This document shows, one piece after another, positions 7,765 to 16,659 of a stretch of DNA of 64,000 bases; the stretch's first letter is position 1, and each line of letters opens with the position of its first letter. The position numbers and the translations under genes are program-made. Source of the stretch: Streptomyces varsoviensis. GTDB taxonomy: Bacteria; Actinomycetota; Actinomycetes; Streptomycetales; Streptomycetaceae. The stretch is taken from contig NZ_JOBF01000025.1 in NCBI RefSeq assembly GCF_000718635.1, forward strand, positions 1 to 64,000, read 5' to 3'. The notes beneath the pieces are model-generated. The model made no database searches, was not told where the DNA came from, and worked only from the letters and a program-made list of their open reading frames with translations.

Positions 7765-8676
7765 TCAGGGGCGGTTGGTCGGGGAGGCGACGGCGGCTCG
7801 GGTGCCCTCCGGGGCGGCGATGTTGAAGTCGGTGGCCAGGACGCGTACGACCTCGTCGGTGTCGGCCAGTTCGCGTTCCGTGCGGGTGCCGTCGGGGCCG
7901 GTCGCCACGAGCGTGTGGCCCCGCAGGGCCAAGTGGCCCTCCGGGGTGCTGCGGTGGGCGGAGAGGGTGTGGGAGAAGGGGGAGCGGGGGCTGGTGGCCA
8001 TGTACCAGTTGAGTACTTCGAGGTCCGCGGGGGCGACGGGGTCAAGGGTGAAGGCGTACTGGTCGGCCCAGACGCCGGCCTCCGGGGCCTGGAGCACCCA
8101 CAGGTCCAGGAGCCCGTCGTGTTCCGTCGCCCGTACCAGGCGGTGCAGGCGGGGGCCCGCCCGGAATTCGGTGCCGGCGACGAGCGGGACCGCTTCGAGC
8201 AGGCCGGTGGCGCCGCCGAAGCCGACATCGGCGAGGTAGCGGCCCTCCTCGCCGGGGACGCGGACGATCAGCAGCATGTGGGTGCGCGGCCGTACGGCGT
8301 CGTGGCCCCCGGCCCGCAGCACCCGCGCCGTGTGCATCGTGACGTGGAAGCCGAGGGACTTGAGCACTGCGGCGAAGAGGGTGTTCTGCTCGAAGCAGTA
8401 GCCGCCGCGCCCGCCGCGTACGAGCTTGGCCTCCACGTCGGGCAGCGCCAGCGAAGGGGCCGAGCCCAGCACGGCGTCCAGGTTCTCGAACGGGATGCTG
8501 TGCAGGTGCGCGCGGTGCAGGGAGCGCAGCGTGTCCGCGCTCGCCCGCCGCTCGCCGCTCCAGCCGACGCAGGCCAGATAGGCGTCCAGGTCGAGGCTGG
8601 GGGCGGCCCCGCCGCCCCCGTCGGCCCCGCCGGCCCTGGTGGTCGTCGTGCTCGCGGGCTCGGTGATCAGAGACAT
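7765..8676 (-). CDS. nat: Arylamine N-acetyltransferase
   Basis: Transfers acetyl from acetyl-CoA to arylamines and hydrazines, cytoplasmic. The 303-residue product has the full NAT triad: Cys94 in RGGYCFEQN, His133 in PRTHMLLIV and Asp150 in LADVGFGG. HSIPFENLD at about 59-67 is another family hallmark. Residues 1-27 form a Thr/Gly-rich tail before the domain begins at about 30. The ATG at 8676 lies 7 nt after a TACAGT -10-like box, suggesting a leaderless transcript. Length is slightly above the usual 270-280 because of the tail. Confidence 0.95.
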   Translation of the reverse strand: MSLITEPASTTTTRAGGADGGGGAAPSLDLDAYLACVGWSGERRASADTLRSLHRAHLHSIPFENLDAVLGSAPSLALPDVEAKLVRGGRGGYCFEQNTLFAAVLKSLGFHVTMHTARVLRAGGHDAVRPRTHMLLIVRVPGEEGRYLADVGFGGATGLLEAVPLVAGTEFRAGPRLHRLVRATEHDGLLDLWVLQAPEAGVWADQYAFTLDPVAPADLEVLNWYMATSPRSPFSHTLSAHRSTPEGHLALRGHTLVATGPDGTRTERELADTDEVVRVLATDFNIAAPEGTRAAVASPTNRP

Positions 8677-8683
8677 GCGTACG

Positions 8684-8689
8684 ACTGTA
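8684..8689 (-). promoter_or_regulatory. Possible -10 box of leaderless nat
   Basis: TACAGT on the minus strand, with its 3' end 7 nt before the nat ATG and no ribosome site between them. Confidence 0.35.
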
Positions 8690-8854
8690 CGGCCGGGCCG
8701 TGCCGAAGTGGTGGCCGAGTATTCCGGTTGCCCCGGGACCCCCGGTGAGCTGCCGGGTTGCGGGATGGCGACTGCGGTGGGTTAGCCTGCGATCACAGGT
8801 GGTGATGGCGGTCCGTGGGCCGTCTCGCCGTGCGGCGCCAGGGAGTTGACGTAC

Positions 8855-10126
8855 GTGAAGGACCCGCAGATCGCAGAGCTCATCCGGTTCGTCCGCGAAC
8901 GCTCGCCGTTCTACCGCGAGTTGTACGCGGGGCAGCCCGATGACGCGGCGGAACTGGCCGCGCTCCCGCTCGTCCCGATGCGCGAGTACTGGGCGGCGCA
9001 CGGCCTGCGCGACAGCCGGGTGCTGACGGGTCCGCACACGGACGGCGTCGTCTTCAACACCGGCGGCACCACGTCCGCGCCCCGGATCTCCGTCTACACC
9101 TGGGACGAATGGCGGTCGGCGGGCCGCCGGTTCGGCGAGGCGCTCGTTGCCGCGGGGCTGCGCCAGGGCGACCGGGTCGCCAACCTCTTCTACGCCGGAC
9201 GGCTCTACCCGAGCTTCGTCTTCCTCTACGACTGCGTGCAGGACCTGCCCGTCCGCACCGTGCAGCTACCGATCAGCGGCAACGCGCCGCTCGACTTCAC
9301 GGTCGGCGTCATGCGCGACTTCGCCGCCACCGTCGTCGCCGCGCCGCCCACCTCGCTGTGCCGGCTCGCCACGGAGGTCGTCGGCTCCGTGGGCGCGCTG
9401 CCGGACGTACGGCTGGTGCTGTTCGGCGGGGAGGCGTGCTACGAGGACCAGCTCGCCCTCATCGCCCGCGCGTTCCCCGGCGCCGAGGTCCGCTCCGGCG
9501 GCTACGGCAGCGTGGACGCGGGCGGCCTCGGCGGCCCGGTACCGGGCGAGCCCGACACCCGCGTGCACGAGACCTTCCCGGACAAGGTGCTGGAACTGCT
9601 CGACCCGGACACCGGCGAGGTCGTCGAGGAGCCGGGGCGGCCCGGCCGGGTCGTCGTCACCGACCTCACGCGGCGGCTCATGCCGCTGCTGCGCTACCCC
9701 GTCGGCGATCTCGCCGAGTGGGTCGACTTTCCCCGCCGCCGCTTCCGGCTGCTCGGCCGCTCCGGCGAGGAGGCCAAGGTCGGCACGGTCAACGTGGACC
9801 TGGAGGGCCTGCACCGGCTGGTGGAGAGCGCCGACGACGCGGGCCGGGCCGTCGGCATGCAGGCCGTGGTGCGGCACCGGGAGGGGCTGGACGAACTCGT
9901 CCTGCGGCTGGCGGGCTCCGCCGCCCCCGCGGCGGACGCGGACGCGGCCGGCCGCGCCGACCTGGAGCGGGCCCTCACCGCGCGCGTGCACGTCGAGGAC
10001 TTCGCCGAGACCCTGGAACTGGGCCTGATCCACCCCCTCGCCATCGAGTGGGTCGGCCCGGACGGCCTCGTCAGCAACCCCCGCACCGGCAAGCGGCTCC
10101 GGCTCGTCGACGAGCGCGTCGGGTGA
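8855..10126 (+). CDS. PaaK-like adenylate-forming ligase
   Basis: Adenylate-forming enzyme of the phenylacetate-CoA ligase / coenzyme F390 synthetase / LuxE-like group, substrate unknown. The 423-residue protein has FNTGGTTSAPRISVYT (P-loop-like adenylation motif), the central GGYGSVDAGGLGG, and TDLTRRLMPLLRYPVGDLAEW, the PaaK signature ending in the conserved aspartate. A short C-terminal domain follows. A GTG at 8855, 9 bp after AGGGAG (8840-8845), gives the best start; a TTG at 8846 is too close to that site. The neighbouring hydrolase at 10501 runs in the same direction, as in ligase-thioesterase pairs. Confidence 0.85.
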   Translation: MKDPQIAELIRFVRERSPFYRELYAGQPDDAAELAALPLVPMREYWAAHGLRDSRVLTGPHTDGVVFNTGGTTSAPRISVYTWDEWRSAGRRFGEALVAAGLRQGDRVANLFYAGRLYPSFVFLYDCVQDLPVRTVQLPISGNAPLDFTVGVMRDFAATVVAAPPTSLCRLATEVVGSVGALPDVRLVLFGGEACYEDQLALIARAFPGAEVRSGGYGSVDAGGLGGPVPGEPDTRVHETFPDKVLELLDPDTGEVVEEPGRPGRVVVTDLTRRLMPLLRYPVGDLAEWVDFPRRRFRLLGRSGEEAKVGTVNVDLEGLHRLVESADDAGRAVGMQAVVRHREGLDELVLRLAGSAAPAADADAAGRADLERALTARVHVEDFAETLELGLIHPLAIEWVGPDGLVSNPRTGKRLRLVDERVG

Positions 10127-10500
10127 GAGTCGACAAGGGCGTCGGGTGAGAGCTGACGAGGGCGATGTGAGTGATGCGGGAGATACGGGCGGGCAACGGT
10201 GTGGGGGAGTGCCCGTGCGGCCGTGCCCATGCCCGCCCCGCACCCGCGCCCGTACTCACGCTCGTACGTACGCCCGTACCCACGTCCGTGCCCATATCCA
10301 CCGGTCCGCGTCCGCCGCCCGGCCGTCGCGGGTGACCCTTCGAACGCGAACTCCCTCTCCGTACAAAGCCGTTGGTCGTGGGCCCGGGGGCCCCGCCGGA
10401 CGGCTCCTCGGCGTTCGCGGGCTGTGACCTCACCCCCGCGGTGCTCGTTGCTCTCGTGAACACCGCAAGCGACGCTTGCCCAGCGAACGGAGACGCACTC
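10127..10500. other. Gene-free tract with CGTAC-rich degenerate repeats
   Basis: Begins with two near copies of a GTCGGGTGAGAG-type block (10118-10160), the first reaching into the 3' end of the ligase gene. A run of short GTACG/CCCGTAC words follows (10245-10300). A ribosome site GGAGA stands at 10489-10493. No convincing gene is present and a promoter could not be assigned. Confidence 0.5.
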
Positions 10501-11439
10501 GTGACGACGCTCACCGCTGCCGGGGAGGAGATCATTCCGCTCACCTTCGGCGGCCTCGCGTACGAGGGGCGGATCGTGCACCGGCCGGGCGCCCGTCTGG
10601 CGCCCGTGGTCCTGGTCGGCGGCGCCTTCCAGACCAAGGCCGGCTGGGGGCGGGTGGAGCAGGGGTTCCTGGCGGAGGCGACCGTGATCACCATGGACCT
10701 GCCCGGTGGCGGCGACGCCGACCGGCTGCCGCCCGAGTGCGGCTTCGACTTCCTCACCGGCGCGCTCGACCACCTGCTGACCTCCGTCGCCCCGGGCCCG
10801 GTCAACGTCTTCGGCGCCTCCTACGGCAGCGCCGTCGCCTACCGCTGGGCCCAGCTCCACCCCGAACGCTGCGCGCGGCTCCTGCTGTTCGGCACCATGG
10901 CGCAGATGACGGAGCATGTGCGCGGGGTGCTCCAGCGCTCCCTCGACCTCGCGGCGCAGGGGCGGCACGAGGAGTTCGTCGGGCATGTGCTGGACGGCCT
11001 GGTCTGCCTGGAGCCGGACGCCGCCATCGCCCGCCGCAACGTCGTCATCCGCTGCCTGACCAGCATGCTCAACAATATGACGGCGGACGAACTCGACAAG
11101 TACCGCGACAACACGACCCGGCTGCTCGACTACACCGGCGACCCCGAGGGCGAGCCCGCCACCGTCCCCATCCTCGTCGCGACCGGCGAGTACGACCCGC
11201 TGACGACGCCCCTGCTGAGCCGGGCGGCGGCGGCCCGCTGCGGCGACGCGCGCTTCACCACCATCAAGGGCGCCGACCACATGGCCCATTTGGAGCGGCC
11301 CGCCGAGGTCGTCGACCTGGCGGTGCGGTTCTTCGACGGCCGGCCGCTCGGCGGCCTCGACTACTGCGGCCCCATCGAGTACTTCGGGCGTACGGGCCGA
11401 CTCGCGACGGTGCCGCCGGGGCGGGTGCCCGAGCGGTAG
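10501..11439 (+). CDS. Alpha/beta-fold hydrolase
   Basis: Soluble 312-residue serine hydrolase. The triad can be followed: nucleophile elbow GASYG at 105-109 (Ser107), acid in VATGEYDPLTTP and histidine in GADHMAHLERP near the C-terminus. A cap region lies between about 125 and 225. The start is the GTG at 10501, 7 nt after GGAGA; upstream in-frame codons lie in repetitive intergenic sequence. It lies 374 bp downstream of the PaaK-like ligase, and an acyl hydrolase or transferase acting with it, as LuxD does with LuxE, is possible but unproved. It converges with the TetR gene. Confidence 0.88.
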   Translation: MTTLTAAGEEIIPLTFGGLAYEGRIVHRPGARLAPVVLVGGAFQTKAGWGRVEQGFLAEATVITMDLPGGGDADRLPPECGFDFLTGALDHLLTSVAPGPVNVFGASYGSAVAYRWAQLHPERCARLLLFGTMAQMTEHVRGVLQRSLDLAAQGRHEEFVGHVLDGLVCLEPDAAIARRNVVIRCLTSMLNNMTADELDKYRDNTTRLLDYTGDPEGEPATVPILVATGEYDPLTTPLLSRAAAARCGDARFTTIKGADHMAHLERPAEVVDLAVRFFDGRPLGGLDYCGPIEYFGRTGRLATVPPGRVPER

Positions 11440-11520
11440 GCGGCAGGGGCGCGTGGAGGCTCGTGCTCGTACGCGCGGGCCCGTGGGAGTGGTCCGTACG
11501 CGGCCTCGCGATACTGCTCG

Positions 11521-12279
11521 CTACCGCTCGTCGTTCCGGCGGGCCAGCAGGCCGTCGATGATCGCGGTGATCTCCTCCGCGACGTCGTAGTCCGCCGTCA
11601 GCTCCAGCCAGCGGTCGGCGAGCGAGGTCAGCCGGGGCAGCTCGGCCGGGTCGGCCTCGGCGGGGACGGCGAGCATCTCGGGGAAGTACCGGCGGCGGCC
11701 GGGCTGTTCGGCGCGGCGGGCCATGGCGGCCTGGAAGACGAGTTCGCCGTAGACGTAGTGCCACAGCGTCCGGTACGCCCGTACGGCCTGGTGCTCGCTC
11801 AGTCCGCAGCGCATCGCCGAGTCGATGATCTCCTCGACCATCCACAGCGCGTGCCGGTCGGTGACGTCGCCGAGGCCGAGGATCTCCACGACCCACGGCA
11901 TCCGCCGCAGGATGTCGTGCATATGGACGGCGACGGCGCGGAGCCGGGCGCGCGGTTCGGCCGGGAGGTCGGGGCGGGGGAGGGCGCGGGCGGTGCCGAC
12001 GAGCACGTGCATCAGCAGCTCGTCCTTGTCCTGGACGTGGTGGTAGAGGGCCATCGGCGTGCTGCCGACCTCCTTGGCCAGCCGTCGCATGCTCAGGGCC
12101 GCGACGCCTTCCTCCTCCAGGACGCGGCGCGCGGTCGCGACGATCGTCTCCAGTTCGAGCCGGCGGGGCCGTCCGACGGGCCGCTTGTTCCGGTCTTTGG
12201 TCTCGGTGGAGCCCTGGGAGGAGTCCTTGGCGGACTCCTCGGACGGGCTCTTCGTCACGTCCTTCGTCACGGTTCCCAT
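11521..12279 (-). CDS. TetR-family repressor of the adjacent MFS exporter
   Basis: DNA-binding repressor, 252 residues. A charged Ser/Glu/Lys tail (1-36) precedes the helix-turn-helix: LETIVATARRVLEEEGVAAL, then SMRRLAKEVGSTPMALYHHV, the TetR recognition region at about 62-82. The C-terminal part fits TetR_C (class A-like) ligand domains. It is divergent from the MFS transporter, and a near-perfect palindrome covers the shared promoter region at 12295-12314, a typical TetR/exporter arrangement. The inducer is unknown. Confidence 0.92.
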   Translation of the reverse strand: MGTVTKDVTKSPSEESAKDSSQGSTETKDRNKRPVGRPRRLELETIVATARRVLEEEGVAALSMRRLAKEVGSTPMALYHHVQDKDELLMHVLVGTARALPRPDLPAEPRARLRAVAVHMHDILRRMPWVVEILGLGDVTDRHALWMVEEIIDSAMRCGLSEHQAVRAYRTLWHYVYGELVFQAAMARRAEQPGRRRYFPEMLAVPAEADPAELPRLTSLADRWLELTADYDVAEEITAIIDGLLARRNDER

Positions 12280-12294
12280 TCTCTCAGCGGATAG

Positions 12295-12314
12295 TTTCTA
12301 TACGCGTATAGTAA
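12295..12314. promoter_or_regulatory. Palindromic TetR operator between repressor and exporter
   Basis: A perfect 14-bp palindrome CTATACGCGTATAG at 12298-12311, extended by further matches to a 20-bp imperfect palindrome. It lies 16 bp upstream of the TetR ATG and 56 bp upstream of the MFS ATG. Its TATAC/GTATA arms probably overlap a -10 box. Confidence 0.8.
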
Positions 12315-12369
12315 TCTCGCCGCCGGGGGCTCGCGGAGCGCGATCCCCTCAGACACGACGGAACGCGGC

Positions 12370-13887
12370 ATGACGCGACGGAAGGGGACGGGCGTGGACG
12401 ACGGGGACCGGCAGACGCGCTGGCTACTGGTGGTGGCGCTCACGGTGCAGTTCACGGTGGCGCTCGACATGGCGGTGGTGAACGTCGCGCTGCCCGACAT
12501 GAAAGCGGACCTCGGCTTCACCGCCGAGGGCCTCCAATGGGTCGTGAACGCCTACGCCCTCGCCTTCGGCGGCCTGCTGATGCTCGGCGGCCGGCTCACC
12601 GACATCGCCGGCCGGCGGCGCACCCTGACGGCCGCCCTCGTCCTCTTCGGCGTCGCCAGCCTCGGCGGCGGACTGGTGTGGTCGCCGGGCGGGCTGATCG
12701 CCGCCCGCGCGGCGCAGGGCGTCGCGGCCGCGGCGCTCGCGCCCGTCGCCCTCGCCCTGATCACCGTCACCTTCCCGGCCGGGCCGGCGCGGTCGCGCGC
12801 GCTCGGGCTGTGGGGGATGGCCGGGGCGGCGGGCGGCGCGATCGGCGTGCTGGCGGGCGGGGTGCTCACGGAGGCCGCGGGGTGGCGGACCGTACTCCTG
12901 GTCAATGTGCCGATCGTGGTGTTCGCCTACGCGGCGGCCCGCCGCTCGGTCCCCGCCGACCGGCGGACCGGCCCGGCGCCGCGGCTCGACGCGGGCGGCG
13001 CGCTGCTGATCACGGCGGGGATGATGGTGCTGGTCCTGGGGGTCGTACGGACCGAGACGTACGGCTGGGGCTCGGCGATGACGATCGGTACGCTCGCGGC
13101 CGCGGCGGTGCTGCTGGCCGCGTTCGCCGTCGTGGAACTGCGGGTGGACCGGCCGCTGCTGCGGATGGGGCTGCTGGCCCACCGGCCGGTGCTGGCGGCC
13201 AATGTCTTCAATCTGCTGCTGGCGTCCGGACAGTTCGGCGCCTTCTACTTCTCCTCGCTCTACATGCAGCAGGTGCTCGGGTTCTCGGCCACCGCGACCG
13301 GCGCCGCGTTCCTGCCCTTCTGCGTCGGCCTGGTGGCCGGCTCGCTCGTCGCGCCGCGCCTGACCGCCCGGTTGTCGATGCGCTGGACGCTGGTGGCCGG
13401 CGGGGCGCTGGGCGCGGCCGGGTTCGCCTGGCTGGCCGGCGCGGCCGGCGTCGACGCCGGTTTCGCCGACTCGATCGTCGGGCCGTTCCTGGTGGCCAGC
13501 TTCGGGGTCGGGATGTGCTTCGTGCCGCTGGGCACGGCCGCGACCGAGGGGGTCGCGCCGGCCGAGGCGGGCATGGCCTCCGGGCTGCTCAACAGTTCCC
13601 GGCAGATCGGCGGGTCGGTGGGGCTGGCCGTCCTCGTCACCGTCGCCGCCGGTGCCGCGGGCACCTCGGGTGCGGCTGGAGGCTCGGCCGGTACCTCGGC
13701 CGAGGCGCAGGTCAGCGGGTACGCGGCCGCGTTCGGCGTGGGGGCCGTGCTGCTGGCGGCGGCCGCGCTGACAGCGCTGCTGCTCCCGGCCCGTACGGGG
13801 GCGGGGGAGGCGCGTACCGGCGAGGCGGCTGCGGCCTCCGGGGCCGGTGCCGGGCGCGACGGTAAGCGGGAGGGCGCGCCGCGCTGA
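12370..13887 (+). CDS. MFS drug transporter, DHA2 (14-TMS) type
   Basis: Proton-coupled multidrug exporter of the inner membrane, 505 residues with about 14 hydrophobic segments. LDMAVVNVALPDM in TM1 is the DHA2 motif D1; GGRLTDIAGRRR is motif A between TM2 and TM3; the TM5 region GMAGAAGGAIGVLAGG corresponds to motif C. A disordered Ala/Gly-rich tail follows about residue 475. The ATG at 12370 is given; a GTG at 12394 preceded by GGAAGGGGA has the better ribosome site and may be the true start. Expression is probably controlled by the divergent TetR gene through 12295-12314. The substrate is unknown. Confidence 0.93.
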   Translation: MTRRKGTGVDDGDRQTRWLLVVALTVQFTVALDMAVVNVALPDMKADLGFTAEGLQWVVNAYALAFGGLLMLGGRLTDIAGRRRTLTAALVLFGVASLGGGLVWSPGGLIAARAAQGVAAAALAPVALALITVTFPAGPARSRALGLWGMAGAAGGAIGVLAGGVLTEAAGWRTVLLVNVPIVVFAYAAARRSVPADRRTGPAPRLDAGGALLITAGMMVLVLGVVRTETYGWGSAMTIGTLAAAAVLLAAFAVVELRVDRPLLRMGLLAHRPVLAANVFNLLLASGQFGAFYFSSLYMQQVLGFSATATGAAFLPFCVGLVAGSLVAPRLTARLSMRWTLVAGGALGAAGFAWLAGAAGVDAGFADSIVGPFLVASFGVGMCFVPLGTAATEGVAPAEAGMASGLLNSSRQIGGSVGLAVLVTVAAGAAGTSGAAGGSAGTSAEAQVSGYAAAFGVGAVLLAAAALTALLLPARTGAGEARTGEAAAASGAGAGRDGKREGAPR

Positions 13888-13896
13888 GCGTATTCT

Positions 13897-13919
13897 TGAC
13901 TTCGGACGAAGCGAAGTCA
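13897..13919. promoter_or_regulatory. 8-bp inverted repeat after the MFS gene
   Basis: TGACTTCG, 7-nt spacer, CGAAGTCA, starting 10 bp after the MFS stop and 56 bp before the 13975 gene. It may be a weak terminator or an operator; the first arm overlaps TTGACT, a -35-like sequence. Confidence 0.45.
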
Positions 13920-13974
13920 GGGCTCACGCGGAGTTCCGTGATGGGCCGCGTGGACGGGGAGGGCGGTCTCGCAG

Positions 13975-14352
13975 ATGCACTGGTTCTGGTGGGTGTTCAT
14001 CTTCTTCGCCCTGGGCGGTTTCACCAAGCTCGCCGACACCGCCCGTACGGCCTTCCGCACCCGCCACGAGCGAAAGCTGGAGCTGCTGGAGTCCGAGCGG
14101 CGCCAGCGCCAGGCGGAGCGGCAGGCCGTCGAGGCGGCGAACAAGCAGCCGGAGCCGGTCTGCGGCTGCGGGCACCACCTCGCGAAACACGACAAGCAGG
14201 GCAAGTGCCATGAGTCGGTCGAGGTGCCCGTCGCCTGGGACGCGGAGAAGAAGCCGGTGCAGTACGAACCGGGCGTGTGCAACTGCCAGCAGTACGTGGG
14301 ACCGCAGCCGCTGACGACGCTGTACGCGCAGGACCTGACGGACCTGGCGTAG
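13975..14352 (+). CDS. Membrane-anchored protein with Cys/His zinc-site motif
   Basis: A conserved-type actinobacterial protein of unknown function, 125 residues. One N-terminal membrane segment (MHWFWWVFIFFALGGF) is followed by a charged helix predicted to be coiled coil (about 30-58: RHERKLELLESERRQRQAER). A C-terminal Cys/His cluster, CGCGHHLAKHDKQGKC then CNCQQY, looks like a metal-binding site. The ATG at 13975 begins directly with the membrane segment. It converges on the methyltransferase gene, 13 bp away. Confidence 0.8.
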   Translation: MHWFWWVFIFFALGGFTKLADTARTAFRTRHERKLELLESERRQRQAERQAVEAANKQPEPVCGCGHHLAKHDKQGKCHESVEVPVAWDAEKKPVQYEPGVCNCQQYVGPQPLTTLYAQDLTDLA

Positions 14353-14365
14353 TCCGGCCGGCCGT

Positions 14366-15577
14366 TCAGCCGGCGGCGGGCTGCCCCAGCAGCATGGAGG
14401 GGGCGCCCGCCACTCGCGTCAGGAAGATCACGCAGGAGTTCGGCCCGGACGGCTTGAGCTTTCTGCGCAGTTCCTCCGGCTCCACCGCCGAACCCCGCTT
14501 CTTGATGACCACGACCCCGATGGCGCGCTCGCGGACGATCGCCTTCAGCTTCTTGAGGTTGAAGGGCAGTACGTCCGTGATCGCGTAGGCGGCGGCGTAC
14601 GGGGTGGTCCGCATCTTGTCCGCCGTCACATAGGCGATGGTCGGATCGATCAGCCGGCCGCCCACCTGGCGCGCGACGTCCGCGACGAGGTGGGCGCGGA
14701 TGACCGCGCCGTCCGGCTCGTACAGATACCGGCCGACCGGGCCCGGCTCCGGGTCGGGCAGGCCCGCGCCGAGCAGCGTGTACGGGCCGGGGAGCAGCGT
14801 CGCCGAGCGCGCGCCCGGCGCTCCCGTGCCGAACCAGAGCACGGCCTCCTTCACGTCCCCGCCGTCCGAGATCCACTCGGCCTCGGCCTCGGCGGGGATG
14901 ATCTCGTGCGGGATGCCCGGCGCGATCTTCAGCGCGGCGTGCCGGGCCGTACGGGCCGCCTCGACGGCCCAGGACAGCGGCGGCGAGTACGCCTCCGGGT
15001 CGAAGATCCGGCCGCGCCCGCCGCGCCGGGCCGGGTCCACGAACACGGCGTCGTAGCCCGATGTGTCGACGTCCGCGACGTCCGCGCGGCGCACCTCGAT
15101 GAGGCCGCCGAGGCCGAGGGCGGCGGCGTTGGCCCGTACGACCTCGCAGGTCTCCTCGGACCGGTCGACGGCCAGCACCGAGATCCCCGCTCGCGCGAGC
15201 GCGATGGCATCGCCCCCGATCCCGCAGCACAGATCCGCGACGCTCCGCACCCCCAGTTCCGCGAAGCGCCGCGCCCGGTGCGCGGCCACGCTCGCGCGCG
15301 TCGCCTGCTCCACGCCGCCGGGCGTGAAGTACATCCGGTACGCGTCCTCCGCCCCGAACTTCGCCACCGCCCGCTGCCGCAGCCGCGCCATCCCCAGCGC
15401 CGCCGAGACCAACTCGGCGGGATGCTCCCGCCGCAGCCGCGTCGCCGTGGCCAGCTCCTGCCCCGGCTCGTAATCACGCAGCCCCGCCAGCAACCGCTGC
15501 CCCTCCTCCCCGAGCAACGCCCCCAAGGCACCACCCCCGGCACCAGCCGACCCACCATCACCTCTAGCAACGACCAC
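14366..15577 (-). CDS. Class I SAM methyltransferase with THUMP-like C-terminal domain
   Basis: A 403-residue protein. The Rossmann core has motif I VADLCCGIGGDAIALARAG, the acidic strand-2 VLAVDRSEETCE, and DAVFVDPARRGGRGR, a DPPR-like catalytic loop typical of RNA/DNA-type methyltransferases. The C-terminal third (LPFNLKKLKAIVRE, IGVVVIKKRGSAVEPEELRR) matches the THUMP-like domain usually attached to this family, suggesting RNA binding. The GTG at 15577, with GGAG 9 nt upstream, is chosen because upstream in-frame sequence is the repetitive intergenic tract. RNA is the probable substrate; the exact target is unknown. Confidence 0.88.
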   Translation of the reverse strand: MVVARGDGGSAGAGGGALGALLGEEGQRLLAGLRDYEPGQELATATRLRREHPAELVSAALGMARLRQRAVAKFGAEDAYRMYFTPGGVEQATRASVAAHRARRFAELGVRSVADLCCGIGGDAIALARAGISVLAVDRSEETCEVVRANAAALGLGGLIEVRRADVADVDTSGYDAVFVDPARRGGRGRIFDPEAYSPPLSWAVEAARTARHAALKIAPGIPHEIIPAEAEAEWISDGGDVKEAVLWFGTGAPGARSATLLPGPYTLLGAGLPDPEPGPVGRYLYEPDGAVIRAHLVADVARQVGGRLIDPTIAYVTADKMRTTPYAAAYAITDVLPFNLKKLKAIVRERAIGVVVIKKRGSAVEPEELRRKLKPSGPNSCVIFLTRVAGAPSMLLGQPAAG

Positions 15578-16075
15578 CCACCCATTCTCCCCGCCACCCG
15601 AGCATGCGCCCTGACGCCCCCGCCGGGGGCCTGCCGGCCCGCGTCCCAGAGGGGTGGTGTGGCCGCCCGGGCCCTGCCGGCCCGCGTCCCGGAGGGACGG
15701 CCTGGTTCCCCGGGCCCTGCTGGCCCCGCCTCGACGGACCGGCTCCGTGGGGCCGATCGCCCGCCCGTGATGGGTCGCCACGTCGGACACTCGACGGCCA
15801 GGCCCGCGTGATCCGCTCGCTCCGACTTCGACGGGCAGGTCACCCACGCTCGACGGGCTGGCCGCTTCGGCCCCGCGTGGCGGGGTGCCCCTGGCCCGCG
15901 CAAACCATGGCGTTCCAGGCCCCTCGGTGCGCACGTCGGTGCGCACGCGCCCGTACTCCAAACTTCTGGCGCGGGGCCAGTGCCCTGGCTCTCCCGGCCT
16001 GCCAGGCCTGCGGCGCGCGGGCTCGCGCATTCGGGCGAGGCCTGCCCGCCCCGGGGCCGGTGTGCGTGGTTCGAG
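15578..16075. other. Gene-free GC-rich tract, left part
   Basis: No gene is supported. A direct repeat with core CTGCCGGCCCGCGTCCC occurs at about 15631-15652 and 15683-15705, followed by words such as CTCGACGGGC and CTCGACGG. Long reading frames here on both strands have Arg/Pro/Ala/Gly composition without domains and are artefacts of GC content. Confidence 0.6.
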
Positions 16076-16634
16076 CCCGCCCGGCGTTCGAGGGCGGTGC
16101 GCCGACTCGCCCGCGTCTCTGGTCCGGCCGGTGCGTGGACCGGTGTGCCCGACAGGTCTGCGGGCCGGGCCCCGGCACGACTGGTCTGCGGACGGCCCCG
16201 TGTGCGTGGTCCGGCCGGTACGTAGGCCGGTGCTCCCGGCCAGGTCCGCCCGGCGTTTGAGGGCGGGGCCGGGTCGGGGCGGTGGCCCGGCACGACTGGT
16301 CTGCGGGCGGCCCCGCATGCCTGGTCTGGCCAGTGCGTAGGCGGGTGCGCCCGAGCAAGCCCGCCCGGCGTTTGAGGGCCGGGCTCGGTGCGCCGACTCG
16401 CCCGGCCTGCGGGCCCGGCGTCTCTGGTCCGGTCGGTGCGTGGCCGCCGCAGCCGATCAAGCCTGCCCGGCGTTTGAGGGCTGGCTTCGGGACGGGCCCC
16501 GACTCGCCGGTCTGCGGGCGGGCCCGCGTCTGCTCCAGCCGGTACGTGGGCCGGTGCGTCCGAGCAAGCCCGCCCGGCGTTTGAGGGCCGGGGTCCGGGG
16601 CAGAGCCCCGGGGTCGGGGTCGGGGGCGCCCCCG
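16076..16634. repeat. Array of GCCCGGCGTTTGAGGG repeat elements
   Basis: Five copies of GCCCGGCGTT(T/C)GAGGG with CGGCGTT starting at 16082, 16251, 16366, 16468 and 16575, spaced 169, 115, 102 and 107 bp. The sequence between copies is related too (variants of CTGGTCCGGCCGGTGCGTGG and of CGAGCAAGCCCGCC), so the unit is about 100-115 bp. The last copy runs into a GC hairpin-rich tail (GGTCCGGGGCAGAGCCCCGG). Single copies of this element are common between Streptomyces genes in my knowledge; a five-copy array is unusual. Confidence 0.75.
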
Positions 16635-16659
16635 TTGCGTTGCGCAGAATTGCGCCGCA

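Noticed and set aside
12370..13887. MFS gene as part of an antibiotic cluster
   Set aside because: Neighbours are housekeeping genes and no biosynthetic genes are nearby; only TetR control is supported.
16076..16634. CRISPR-like array upstream of groES
   Set aside because: The spacers are themselves related and the spacing varies (102-169 bp); this is a dispersed-repeat array, not CRISPR.
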